38,326 nucleotides of DNA, taken from positions 1 to 38,326 of the forward strand of contig PLSP01000045.1 in assembly GCA_003165195.1 (NCBI GenBank), given 5' to 3'. Source of the stretch: Candidatus Bathyarchaeota archaeon. Lineage in GTDB: Archaea; Thermoproteota; Bathyarchaeia; Bathyarchaeales; Bathycorpusculaceae. A model generated the notes under the pieces. That model ran no database searches and was not told the origin of the DNA. It was given only the letters and a program-made list of their open reading frames with translations. The position numbers were made by a program, and so were the translations under genes. Positions within the stretch are counted from its first letter, which is position 1, and every line of letters begins with the position of its first letter. Below, piece by piece: positions 16,077 to 24,208 of this stretch.

Positions 16077-16483
16077 ACGGAACAAAAGCAGCAGCATCAA
16101 TTTTAGGGGTTGTTGGTCTTATGGGTGTGTCTCATGGACCGAGCGAAATTCTTCAAGGTAACGTGGTTCCAAAAGGAATTATGATAATGGCTTGGCCTCA
16201 ATTGACTTCTTCACCTCTAGCTGGAGAACCAGCAGTAACTGTCATACCTATTTTTATGGTAGCTGGAATCCTCACCATCACCATGGCGTGTATAGTCATA
16301 GCGTGGGCTGGAACTTGTCTGGAACGTAAGCAAGGTGGATTACTCCTGATATTGCTCTCGCTAGCGATGCTGACAGTCGGCGGAGGCGTTATTCCACCCC
16401 TGTTCGGCATCGCAGCTGGAAGCATTGCTGCAATAACGAACTTCAAAACAAGCGAACGTGACGTTGGAGCCATTAAACCATGA
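16073..16483 (+). CDS. small membrane protein, paralogue of the 14178 gene
   Basis: Membrane protein of 136 residues with three to four hydrophobic helices. It shares with the 14178 protein the N-terminal pattern LGVVGLMGVSHGPSEILQGN, the VTVIPIFMVAGILTI helix and a GGGV turn, in the same order. It starts within the stop of the 87-residue gene and ends within the start of the DUF4386-like gene, so all are co-translated. Function unknown. Confidence 0.65.
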   Translation: MNGTKAAASILGVVGLMGVSHGPSEILQGNVVPKGIMIMAWPQLTSSPLAGEPAVTVIPIFMVAGILTITMACIVIAWAGTCLERKQGGLLLILLSLAMLTVGGGVIPPLFGIAAGSIAAITNFKTSERDVGAIKP

Positions 16484-17268
16484 CAAAGCCACTTGCAGTC
16501 TTACAAACTGATACCGATTCGTGGAAGAGTCTCTATAAAGTCGGCGCGGTGGCCGCTTTGATTGCAGCGTTGGTGTTCAGAAGAAACCTAGGTGCAGCAG
16601 AAATCCCATTGGTCACTGGGATAACGCCGCCAGGCAATGTAGATGGATGGTTCACATTACTCCGTAACAATCCCCTTTTAGGGCTAACTTTGCTCAACTT
16701 TTTTGACATCGCCAACTACGCCTTAGTTGCTGTAATGTTTCTAGCACTATTCGTTGCCCTCAGACAAACCAGCAAAAGCTACACGTTGATCGCTGCAACT
16801 CTCAGTTTCCTAGGCGCTGGGATCTATATCGTTTCAAACTCAGCGCTCCCCATGCTCTCCCTTAGCAACCAATACGCCATAGCTTCTACAGATGCCCAGA
16901 AGTCAACTCTACTTTCAGCGGGGCAGGCAGTGCTTGCCAGCGGATTCAATCCAGGCGCAGTATATCAGAGCACAGGTTTCTATCTAAGTCTGCTGTTTGT
17001 GGCTACTGCGGGCGTGATAATATCTGCCGTAATGTTGCAAAGCCGAATTTTTAGCAAAACAACCGCTTATGTTGGGGTTGTTGCAGGTTCCTTGGATTTG
17101 ATCTATCTTGTCGGCTTAGTTTTCGTGCCGGCGGTCGATGTCCCTCTCTTGGGCATTATCTGTATATCCTCTGGAGGCTTATTCTTGATGATTTGGCATC
17201 TGCTAATAGGGTTAAAAATGTTCAAATTAGGTCGAAATTCAAAGGTCAACGGAGGTGTTAACGCATGA
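16480..17268 (+). CDS. DUF4386-like integral membrane protein
   Basis: Membrane protein of 262 residues with about six helices. The layout (YKVGAVAALIAALVF, then LLNFFDIANYALVAVMFLAL, a loop and GFYLSLLFVATAGVIISAVM) resembles the DUF4386 family of six-helix proteins of unknown function. It overlaps its neighbours by 4 bases on both sides. Family assignment is by pattern only. Confidence 0.6.
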   Translation: MTKPLAVLQTDTDSWKSLYKVGAVAALIAALVFRRNLGAAEIPLVTGITPPGNVDGWFTLLRNNPLLGLTLLNFFDIANYALVAVMFLALFVALRQTSKSYTLIAATLSFLGAGIYIVSNSALPMLSLSNQYAIASTDAQKSTLLSAGQAVLASGFNPGAVYQSTGFYLSLLFVATAGVIISAVMLQSRIFSKTTAYVGVVAGSLDLIYLVGLVFVPAVDVPLLGIICISSGGLFLMIWHLLIGLKMFKLGRNSKVNGGVNA

Positions 17269-17834
17269 GCAAAGCATTAATTGTTTATGGAACCCGTTAT
17301 GGAGCAGCTACAAGCACATCAGAAGAAATCGCAAATACACTTCGACAAAAAGGCATAGAAACTCAAGTAGTGAACGCCAAAGAGCAAAAAGTCAAAGACA
17401 TAGCCCAGTATGACCTAATCGTCGTTGGTAGCGGAATCCAAATTCATAGGTGGACAGGCGAGCCGGAGGATTTCCTTAAGAAACACCAAAAAGAACTTGC
17501 AATCAAAAAGTTGGCGCTTTTCGTCTGTTGCGGTTCGGCCACTGACAAAACTAAACCTGACGCAGCTGAGAAAGCAAGACGAAAATATCTTGAAGAAAAA
17601 GCCGCCAAGTATCATCTGCAGCCCGTCGCATTGGGTTTGTTCGGGGGCATCTACAACTACAATAACGTGCCCTGGTACGCTAAAAAAGCTATGGACATGG
17701 ACCGACCCAGAGTAGCAGCTGCGTATAAGGAAATCGAACCAGGAATCTATGACACAAGAGACCACAACGTCATCTACATATGGGCCGAGGAGATAGCTAA
17801 AATTATAAATTCAAACTTAACCGTGCATCCTTAA
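17265..17834 (+). CDS. flavodoxin-domain protein (HemG/flavodoxin_5-like)
   Basis: Protein of 189 residues. It opens with the FMN phosphate-binding loop KALIVYGTRYGAATSTSEEI and continues DLIVVGSGIQIHRWTGE, the pattern of menaquinone-dependent protoporphyrinogen oxidase-like flavodoxins. CCGSAT at ~91 and NVPWYAKKAMD near 140 fit the same group. It is the last gene of the coupled operon. As no heme genes are nearby, it is more likely a redox partner or detoxification protein than a heme enzyme. Confidence 0.78.
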   Translation: MSKALIVYGTRYGAATSTSEEIANTLRQKGIETQVVNAKEQKVKDIAQYDLIVVGSGIQIHRWTGEPEDFLKKHQKELAIKKLALFVCCGSATDKTKPDAAEKARRKYLEEKAAKYHLQPVALGLFGGIYNYNNVPWYAKKAMDMDRPRVAAAYKEIEPGIYDTRDHNVIYIWAEEIAKIINSNLTVHP

Positions 17835-17855
17835 CCGGCCCTGCCACAATCATTG

Positions 17856-17873
17856 TCCTTTTCTCTTTTTCTC
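17856..17873 (+). terminator. T-rich terminator after the flavodoxin gene
   Basis: The pyrimidine/T-rich run tccttttctctttttctc, 22 bases after the stop, is typical of archaeal oligo-T termination. Confidence 0.45.
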
Positions 17874-17974
17874 AATCGTGTCCGGTATATTGGTCTCTGC
17901 CAAGAGTACGAAATGAGTTCTTTCCGCTCCGTTGCGCATAAAACTTATAACATATTAACCGCTTCTTTTGGAAC

Positions 17975-18895
17975 TTGGTGCATAATGTGAAGCTTGGGAC
18001 ATTTACTTTTCAGCCCCAAAAGGCAGAGGGATTTGATTTTCATGTTCTACGAGTTAAACCAGAAACTGGGCTGAGGCTTCAGCCAGCCAAGGACATGTAT
18101 AGCAACATTGCGGTTTTCGCTGACAACGTTGCCGTCCGCGAGCACCCGGATTGGATTTCCCAGTCGCCGCTTGGTCCAGCAAAAATGGGCAACAACAACT
18201 TTAACATTTACTGGAACGTCGTTTGCGCGACTCAGCCTGAGCACCGGGCTGAGGAACTAGATTACATGGCGCAAGTTGATTGGCAATCCATGGGTGTATG
18301 GCTCAACAGCCAATACTTCGCCGACCACGACCATTGCACCTGCTCCCGCTGCAACGAACTCTACAAACGAAGCGGATTAGACTGGTTTGCTTGGCGAAGA
18401 AAAGAAGTTACAGGCTACATGGCACAGGTTCGCGAAAGAGTCAAAAAACAACTCGTTATGAGTATCCAGCCTGACCCCGTAACATCATACGAACGCTACG
18501 GCGTAGACTTTGACGACTTCGCCAAATTCACAGACCACTTCAACGTAGTCATGTTTAGCAAAAACTATGCAACCCCTTGGTATTGGGAGATGATTACCCG
18601 AGGCTTCAAGAAGCTTCTCAAAAAACCTTTCTATATCAGCCTCTACGTTTTCGGACCAGGCGACAACCTCGTAGATGTGCCAACAACCCAGGAGCTGCTG
18701 ACAGTTAGCGTCCGTTGTGCACGCGCAGGCGCCGATGGTTTTTTGTACCTAACAGATACCGCTAGCCAAATCACCGCGTTCCAAAAAGACGCTGTTAAAC
18801 AGGTGGACCTCATAAAGAAACTGCGAACGTTTGGCGGGCAGCCGGTTCAGGAATTTTTGGACAGGGTTGAGAACTGGAAAAAAGTGGTGGAATAA
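17975..18895 (+). CDS. predicted TIM-barrel, glycoside-hydrolase-like protein with a cysteine-rich loop
   Basis: Soluble protein of 306 residues. It carries a short loop DHCTCSRCNELYKRSG, a CxCxxC cluster seen in several TIM-barrel glycosidase-like families, where a bound metal or loop shapes the active site. Alternating strand/helix segments follow (KKQLVMSIQPD, FNVVMFSKNYATPWY, PFYISLYVFGPG, RCARAGADGFLYLTD), consistent with a barrel. No signal peptide is seen. A TATA (cttataaca, ~17944) places transcription near TTG 17975/GTG 17978, suggesting a leaderless mRNA. Substrate unknown; the family call is tentative. Confidence 0.5.
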   Translation: MVHNVKLGTFTFQPQKAEGFDFHVLRVKPETGLRLQPAKDMYSNIAVFADNVAVREHPDWISQSPLGPAKMGNNNFNIYWNVVCATQPEHRAEELDYMAQVDWQSMGVWLNSQYFADHDHCTCSRCNELYKRSGLDWFAWRRKEVTGYMAQVRERVKKQLVMSIQPDPVTSYERYGVDFDDFAKFTDHFNVVMFSKNYATPWYWEMITRGFKKLLKKPFYISLYVFGPGDNLVDVPTTQELLTVSVRCARAGADGFLYLTDTASQITAFQKDAVKQVDLIKKLRTFGGQPVQEFLDRVENWKKVVE

Positions 18896-18992
18896 GCAAA
18901 CAGGCAATTTTTAAACCTTAAAGCTTTTTCAAGTTGCCGTTACGTTTTTATCGAATCAGCCTAAACTATACCTAAAAGCCGGGAATGTTTGT

Positions 18993-19631
18993 TTGGATTT
19001 CGTTTCAGTCATTTCGGACTTAGTTAGGGCCATAATCGCGTTATTCATCATCGTTGACCCACTTGGCAACATTCCCATCTTTGTTGGCTTAACCGAGAAC
19101 GTTCCAGAAACCCAACGAAAAAGAATTTACAACACAGCCGTGCTTGTTGGGACTGTTTTACTTTTGGTTTTTGCGTTTACTGGACAGTTAATTCTCAACA
19201 TTTTCGGTTTGTCTATTTACAGCTTTGAAGTGGCAGGAGGCATCTTGCTGTTAATTATCGCAATCAGAATATTGATTTCTGGAACACGTGAGAGCACTTC
19301 TGAATCGCCAGAATCGATAGGTGCCGTGCCGATTGCTATTCCACTTCTTGTTGGACCCGGAGCTATAACTACTATAATTTTTGATCTCCAAGTGAACGAA
19401 CAAGTTTATGCAAATACCCTTCTTAACGGTGCATTGCTTGCAACTACTATAGCGATTTTGGCAGTGGTTGTGGTGATGGCGCTTACCTGGGTGATTCTCA
19501 GGTACATCGACGGCGTCTACAAGGTGCTGGGAAAAACAGGCTCATTGATTATTGCCAGAGTCATGGCTTTGCTTATCGCTGCTATAGCAGTTCAGTATAT
19601 TCTAACTGGTGTAACACACTTCGTTGTGTAA
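18993..19631 (+). CDS. MarC/UPF0056 family integral membrane protein
   Basis: Membrane protein of 212 residues with six helices. ALFIIVDPLGNIPIFVGLT in helix 1 and AIPLLVGPGAITTIIF in the middle are the paired DPxGNxP / GPGA motifs of the MarC family. The role of the family is unsettled; it was once linked to drug resistance, and some members are called NAAT transporters. The TTG start puts the first residues (DFVSVISDLVRAI) directly in a helix. It stands alone between the TIM-barrel protein and the cytochrome b5-like gene. Confidence 0.88.
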   Translation: MDFVSVISDLVRAIIALFIIVDPLGNIPIFVGLTENVPETQRKRIYNTAVLVGTVLLLVFAFTGQLILNIFGLSIYSFEVAGGILLLIIAIRILISGTRESTSESPESIGAVPIAIPLLVGPGAITTIIFDLQVNEQVYANTLLNGALLATTIAILAVVVVMALTWVILRYIDGVYKVLGKTGSLIIARVMALLIAAIAVQYILTGVTHFVV

Positions 19632-19741
19632 CCAAAACAGCCAAGTATTTGTTTGATTAGTTGGCGTCAATCGCAAGGGTTATAGCTTCCAAAACTCAAA
19701 TAGTAACTTTAGTATTTGATCATCTCAAGAGAGTGAAGTTT

Positions 19742-19984
19742 TTGGAGCAAAATCATAGTTTTACACTAGAAGAACTTAGCAGTTTTAATGGGAAAAACGG
19801 AAAACCAGCATACATCGGTTATAAAGGCAAGGTATACGACGTTACCGCCTCCTCGCAGTGGCTTGACGGCGACCACCTCGGGCATGAAGCAGGAGAGGAC
19901 CTAACCATGGCGATGGACATCGCACCGCACGGCGAGGAAGCAATCGAAAAAATGAAGGTAGTAGGCACCCTAACGGACACCTAA
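19742..19984 (+). CDS. cytochrome b5-like heme-binding domain protein
   Basis: The track starts at 19661, but TTG 19742 gives the usual single-domain length (80 residues) and has a purine-rich gagagtga upstream. The domain runs FTLEELSSFNGKNGKPAYIG, then KGKVYDVTASSQW, and DHLGHEAGEDLTMAMDIAPHG. The histidines in GHEAGEDLT and APHG sit where the family places its axial heme ligands. It is a small soluble electron carrier or ligand-binding protein; no partner reductase is nearby. Confidence 0.8.
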   Translation: MEQNHSFTLEELSSFNGKNGKPAYIGYKGKVYDVTASSQWLDGDHLGHEAGEDLTMAMDIAPHGEEAIEKMKVVGTLTDT

Positions 19985-20035
19985 CCAGCTTGATAGTGAG
20001 AGCGGCTTTATTTTTTCGGGAAAGGTTTAATTGAT

Positions 20036-20057
20036 CTGTAAACAGTACTGTTTACAG
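20036..20057. promoter_or_regulatory. perfect 22-bp palindromic operator of the RelBE-type pair
   Basis: The half site CTGTAAACAGT is followed directly by its exact reverse complement, ACTGTTTACAG. The site lies between a TATA-like ggtttaatt (~20025) and ATG 20062, over the expected transcription start. That is the classic position for autorepression by the ribbon-helix-helix antitoxin. Confidence 0.75.
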
Positions 20058-20061
20058 TGAT

Positions 20062-20283
20062 ATGATGGCTCAGGTTCAACTTAGACTACCTGAAAAAACT
20101 TTGCAAGAAATCGACCGTTGGGTGGCTGAAGGAAAATTCAAAAACAGAAGCGATGCCATAAAAACTATAATAAGCCTTTATGAAGAACGCGAAAAAACAC
20201 GCGAGTTCTACCAAATGTTGCTCAAACGTAGCCAGCAAGTCAAAGAGCACCCAGAAACGCTTGTACCTTTAGAGGAAGCATAG
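20062..20283 (+). CDS. ribbon-helix-helix antitoxin
   Basis: Protein of 73 residues. AQVQLRLPEKTLQEIDRWV is the beta strand and first helix and FKNRSDAIKTIISL the second helix of the CopG/ParD-type DNA-binding domain. The C-terminal tail (residues 45-73, EKTREFYQMLLKRSQQVK) would wrap the toxin. Two adjacent ATGs (20062, 20065) are possible. It is followed 5 bases later by the toxin gene and preceded by a perfect palindrome. Confidence 0.85.
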   Translation: MMAQVQLRLPEKTLQEIDRWVAEGKFKNRSDAIKTIISLYEEREKTREFYQMLLKRSQQVKEHPETLVPLEEA

Positions 20284-20288
20284 GCTGC

Positions 20289-20558
20289 TTGGTTTTCAAA
20301 GTTCTATTGCAAGTTAACGCGGCAAAGGCTCTTGGAAAACTCGATGAAGCAAACAGGTCAAGAATTAAAAAGGCACTTGAGGAACTTGCGGCTGACCCGT
20401 GGAAAACTGGGAAACCGCTACACCCCTCTGATTTTTGGAGCATTAGAGCTGGTGACTACCGAGCTGTTTATGAAATACACAAAGATCAAAACCAAATAAT
20501 AGTGCTGTTTATAGGTCACAGAAAAAACGTTTACGATGACTTCTCAAAAATTTATTAA
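20289..20558 (+). CDS. RelE/ParE-superfamily toxin
   Basis: Protein of 89 residues starting at TTG. The order VLLQVNAAKALGKL, then IKKALEELAADPWKTGKPL, IRAGDYRAVYEI and VLFIGHRKNVYDDF is the RelE fold, with the basic/aromatic residues (R, Y, H-R-x-x-V-Y) that cut ribosome-bound mRNA in RelE toxins. The IGHRKNVY end matches active RelE rather than gyrase-targeting ParE, though this is not certain. Confidence 0.85.
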   Translation: MVFKVLLQVNAAKALGKLDEANRSRIKKALEELAADPWKTGKPLHPSDFWSIRAGDYRAVYEIHKDQNQIIVLFIGHRKNVYDDFSKIY

Positions 20559-20582
20559 GATTAACGCCATGAGACGCCAAGG

Positions 20583-20831
20583 TTGCAGGTGACTTCTTTG
20601 ACTGCCGTTGTTCGAAGTGTCAAGATATTTGGATGCCTCAAAAACTTTCTCGAAAGCATGAAAATAGAAAACAAGGCGCTTCCCTGGAAGCAAACGACTG
20701 GAATGCGAGACAAGCTAATCCATGTCTACTTTGGAGTAGACGCAGAAACGCTATGGAAAGCAGCCACTCAAAATATTGCATCATTAAAGAAATCTATTCA
20801 ATTAATATTGAAAAAGCAAGAAAAGTTATAA
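20583..20831 (+). pseudogene. truncated HepT (DUF86) toxin remnant
   Basis: 82-residue ORF with the HepT core: PWKQTTGMRDKLIHVYFGVD includes the R-x4-H-x-Y active-site motif, and the following helix LWKAATQNIASLKKSIQLIL matches the family end. Full HepT proteins are about 110-140 residues. Here the first ~45 are missing, an in-frame stop (20562) lies just upstream, and no MNT nucleotidyltransferase partner is next to it. It begins close after the RelE gene. Most likely a decayed remnant, but a short functional protein cannot be excluded. Confidence 0.6.
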
Positions 20832-20856
20832 CGATGCATCCAAAAGAAGGCGAGGA

Positions 20857-21186
20857 AAGATCAGTAGCGGTGGACCACAACGGTTCGACGCCTAGACTCC
20901 GCCAGTCCCTTCAAGCCCTACGCTCTTACCCGCACCCCCTTGAGCGCACGACGTCCAAACTTAGGTTGCTCTCTCCCGAGCCTAGCCGGGTTCGCCTGGT
21001 GAACAATGAAGTAACTCCCCTACGGAAGTCACCCACAGACCGCCAGCCCCAAAGGACGGATAGTCAATGTTTCGGAAATGAAGATCCAAGCGGCCTTTGA
21101 CGCCTCATCCGCAGATGTCGGCCCGTCGTATAGAGGGTTTACGGTACAATGGACCCCTACCCCACCGCCTAAGATCCACCGCCGAA
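20857..21186 (-). ncRNA. archaeal signal recognition particle (7S/SRP) RNA
   Basis: On the minus strand the domain IV hairpin is clear: CACCAGGCGAACCCGG, then AGGCUC-GGGA-GAGAGCAACC, matching the SRP helix 8 with GNRA-type tetraloop, asymmetric AGCA loop and following GGACGUCGUGCG. The 5' Alu-side GGUGGGGUAGGGGUCC and GGGCCGACAUC also fit archaeal 7S RNA. The 5' stretch GAUC...GGCGGUGG pairs with the 3' CCACCGC...GAUC. Length is ~330 nt. Ends are approximate, set from the TATA at 21207-21214 and the closing helix. SRP RNA guides secretory proteins to the membrane. Confidence 0.9.
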
Positions 21187-21206
21187 ACATAGAGGCACAC
21201 AACAAT

Positions 21207-21214
21207 CTATAAAG
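21207..21214 (-). promoter_or_regulatory. TATA box of the SRP RNA gene
   Basis: CTTTATAG on the minus strand lies 21-27 bases upstream of the expected 5' end of the SRP RNA, the normal archaeal distance. Confidence 0.6.
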
Positions 21215-21389
21215 ACTTTCGCAGAAGCAAACAATTTCCGTGGGCTTCTTGGGAAGAAAACTGCTATGCTTTCGGCTGACTTGCTAAAAAAGCGTATTAT
21301 AGCAAAAGCATTTAAACAAAAAACATAAAGATAGGTTCAGTTGAGGAGCGCACCTTCACTTCTCAACATACTTTTAGGAGAAAGTAAAA

Positions 21390-24119
21390 ATGAGTTTTTT
21401 AAAAAATAAAAAAATAGCAATGATTTTCACCGTTTGCCTTATGCTTTCAATGTCTGTGGCACCGATGCTCATTCCCCAGGCTGGCGCTCATACACCGCCA
21501 ATTCAAATTCCAACACTTGCGTACATAAATGTGGGACCTAACCCTGTTGGGGTTGGCCAACAAGTTAACGTTGGCTTCTGGCTTAATCAGCCACCACCAG
21601 ACGCGGTCGGGCCATTCGGAGACAGATGGATGGGTATGACTGTAAAAGTCACTTCACCCAACGGAACTGTCACAACCTTAGGGCCATTTACATCCGACGA
21701 CACAGGAGGAACCCACACGAACTTTGTACCCAGCCAAACAGGCACGTATAGCTTCCAAATGTTCTATCCGGGACAAGTGTTAGCAGGTAACAACCCAAGC
21801 CCCGCATTAACTTCTGTAGCTGCTGCTTTCATTAACGACACATATATGGCTTCAAACAGTGTCATAGCGACACTCACGGTTCAATCGGCACCTGTAGGAG
21901 GACTTTCAGGTGCTCCGTTGCCGACAAATTACTGGACGACCCCAATAAACGCATTGAATGTCAACAATTGGTATGTCCTTGGCGGAGCCTCATTGTTCAC
22001 CAACGGCTATAGCACCAGCGGCGGAGGTCAATACAATGTTAGCTCAAACTATAACCCATACACAACAGCGCCAATGTCAGCTCACATTTTGTGGACTAAG
22101 CCTGAAGCATTCGGAGGCGTTCTAGGAGGACAATACGGCGGAACAACCACCTATGGTAACTATTACTCAACCTCGCAGTACGAAAAGAAATTCGACCAAA
22201 TAGTCATCAACGGCTATCTATACTACACTCAATTCCCTGGCAGTTCAACCACCCCAGTAGCCAACCTTTGCGTCGACCTATACAACGGGCAAGTCGTATG
22301 GTCAGATGACTCCACCAACTATGGCGGCGGTTCTCCAGCACAAACTGCATTAACTGCAACAGGCCTAGTTACGCCTTTCATTTACGGTCAAGTGCTTGAC
22401 TTCGTAGCACCTAACCAGTACGGAGGCTTAGCATACCTGTGGACTACTGGAACCCCCGCTGGAATCGTCTCGTCAGGAACCACATTTAACATGTTTGACG
22501 CTATGACTGGAAGATACATCTTAAGTATCGTCAACGGCACAGGCATGACTATGACTTTTGACAGCAGTGGAGACTTGGTCGGCTACTACCTCAACAATAC
22601 AGCAGGAACACAAATGATAGATGGCCCAATCAGTTCGGCTACTGGTCCCGCCAGAGTAGTGTCAACGATTAATGGACCTTCTCTAAATGAATGGAACTCA
22701 ACACAATGCATAATGGCAGGCGCATGGGCCGCATCAGCTTCAGGTTGGGAATGGAGACCCCCACAAAACGGACTCATCGACTTCTCACTCGGACTTATGT
22801 GGAGAACACCCGCAGTCACCAACATCTCAGGCGTTCCAATACCAGCTTACACAACCTCGCCAGGCGGAATACGATGTATCAACAGCGGAGTAATCGTTCT
22901 AGCAGCATTCGCTCCAGGCGGAGCATCTTACTTCCAAGCCGGATTCGGATGTTACTCAGGCTACGACATAAACACCGGACAACTTCTCTGGTCAGAAAAC
23001 ATTACAATGTATCCATATACTGAAAACGGCAACACAGGTTCCGGATCAGTAGGAGATGGAGTTTGGACAATACCCAGCCACCAAAACGGCGAAATCCAAG
23101 GCTACAGCCTAACAACAGGACAACTCCTGTGGACAGACAACCTTACACCATTCGATGCATACGACAGCGTTGGCGGTTACTTTGCAAATCTCGCAGGCAA
23201 CACACTTTACCTTGCAGGCTTCGGCGGCGACATTTGGTCAATAAACATGCTAAATGGCACAGTCAACTGGTACACAAACACAACTATGCTTATGGGCTCA
23301 AGCGCATACAATAGTCCCTATGGCGTATGGCCACTGTGGGGCTTCTCTCAAGGCGGCATAGCTGGCGGACTCTTGTTTGTTGAAGAAGGACACGAATACA
23401 GCCCACCACTATTCCTCGGAGCACAGCAACTAGCCATTAACACTACCAACGGAAAGCTTGTCTGGAGTGTAGATGCTTTCGATGTAGACAGCCATCCAGT
23501 AACTGCATACGGCGTTATGACGTCACTTAACGCATATGACAACCAAATTTATGCGTACGGACAAGGGCCTACTGCCACCACAATTAGCGCACCCCAAGTC
23601 GGAATTTCAACAGCCACTCCAATAACAATAACTGGAACAGTTATGGACATATCAGCCGGCGCAAAGCAAGACGCAGTCGCAGGAAACTTCCCGAACGGGT
23701 TACCAGCCATATCTGACGCCAGCATGAGCCAATTTATGGAAGCCGTTTACATGCAACAGCAGATGCCATCCAACATTACCGGCGTCCCAGTTACACTTAG
23801 CGTCCTTGACTCAAACGGCAATAACAGAGTAATTGGCACAACAACAACCAACAGCCTTGGAACCTACAGTTACACTTGGACACCTGATGTCTCAGGTAAC
23901 TACACTGTCTATGCAACATTCGCAGGATCAAACTCGTATTATCCATCCTCAGCCTCAACTGGTTTCTACGCAAGCACCCCAGCACAAACCGTAGCACCCG
24001 CCCCGCTAGCCAGCACACAACCCACTGGAATGTACATCGCTTTAGCAGCTGTTGCAATAATAATTGTGGTAGCTATAGTTGGCGTAGTATTATTCATAGC
24101 CATAAGAAAACGACCATAA
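21390..24119 (+). CDS. large surface protein with PQQ-like propeller repeats and C-terminal anchor
   Basis: Secreted protein of 909 residues. A signal peptide (KKIAMIFTVCLMLSMSVAPM) is followed by an Ig-like domain to ~160. A PQQ-type beta-propeller region (~220-720) has repeated blades ending in DxxxGxxxW: LYNGQVVWSD, DINTGQLLWSEN, LTTGQLLWTDN, NTTNGKLVWSVD. A second Ig-like domain (~790-870, TLSVLDSNGNNRVIGTTTT) precedes a Pro/Ala linker and a transmembrane helix (IALAAVAIIIVVAIVGVVLF) with a basic IRKRP end. It is rich in N, T, S, G and Y, as in glycosylated archaeal envelope proteins. The start follows taggagaaag, with a TATA-like catttaaac near 21308. PQQ residues are not shown; a structural role is likely. 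Confidence 0.8.
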   Translation: MSFLKNKKIAMIFTVCLMLSMSVAPMLIPQAGAHTPPIQIPTLAYINVGPNPVGVGQQVNVGFWLNQPPPDAVGPFGDRWMGMTVKVTSPNGTVTTLGPFTSDDTGGTHTNFVPSQTGTYSFQMFYPGQVLAGNNPSPALTSVAAAFINDTYMASNSVIATLTVQSAPVGGLSGAPLPTNYWTTPINALNVNNWYVLGGASLFTNGYSTSGGGQYNVSSNYNPYTTAPMSAHILWTKPEAFGGVLGGQYGGTTTYGNYYSTSQYEKKFDQIVINGYLYYTQFPGSSTTPVANLCVDLYNGQVVWSDDSTNYGGGSPAQTALTATGLVTPFIYGQVLDFVAPNQYGGLAYLWTTGTPAGIVSSGTTFNMFDAMTGRYILSIVNGTGMTMTFDSSGDLVGYYLNNTAGTQMIDGPISSATGPARVVSTINGPSLNEWNSTQCIMAGAWAASASGWEWRPPQNGLIDFSLGLMWRTPAVTNISGVPIPAYTTSPGGIRCINSGVIVLAAFAPGGASYFQAGFGCYSGYDINTGQLLWSENITMYPYTENGNTGSGSVGDGVWTIPSHQNGEIQGYSLTTGQLLWTDNLTPFDAYDSVGGYFANLAGNTLYLAGFGGDIWSINMLNGTVNWYTNTTMLMGSSAYNSPYGVWPLWGFSQGGIAGGLLFVEEGHEYSPPLFLGAQQLAINTTNGKLVWSVDAFDVDSHPVTAYGVMTSLNAYDNQIYAYGQGPTATTISAPQVGISTATPITITGTVMDISAGAKQDAVAGNFPNGLPAISDASMSQFMEAVYMQQQMPSNITGVPVTLSVLDSNGNNRVIGTTTTNSLGTYSYTWTPDVSGNYTVYATFAGSNSYYPSSASTGFYASTPAQTVAPAPLASTQPTGMYIALAAVAIIIVVAIVGVVLFIAIRKRP

Positions 24120-24147
24120 CACCAACAACAAAAAACTAACTCTTCCC

Positions 24148-24170
24148 TCTATTTTTTCTATTTTTTTATA
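24148..24170 (+). terminator. oligo-T terminator after the surface protein
   Basis: Two T runs (ctattttttctatttttttata) 30-50 bases after the stop form a strong archaeal termination signal. Confidence 0.55.
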
Positions 24171-24208
24171 CTTTAAGACTGTTTATTGGAGCTTTTTGTA
24201 AAGTACCG

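Noticed and set aside
20633-21100. 155-residue plus-strand ORF
   Set aside because: It overlaps the HepT frame and the SRP RNA, and its translation is low-complexity R/S/P/H with no domain. It is a shadow.
20857-21186. RNase P RNA
   Set aside because: A GAGGAAAG-like string appears on the plus strand, but the minus strand has the complete SRP helix 8 hairpin and matching ends.
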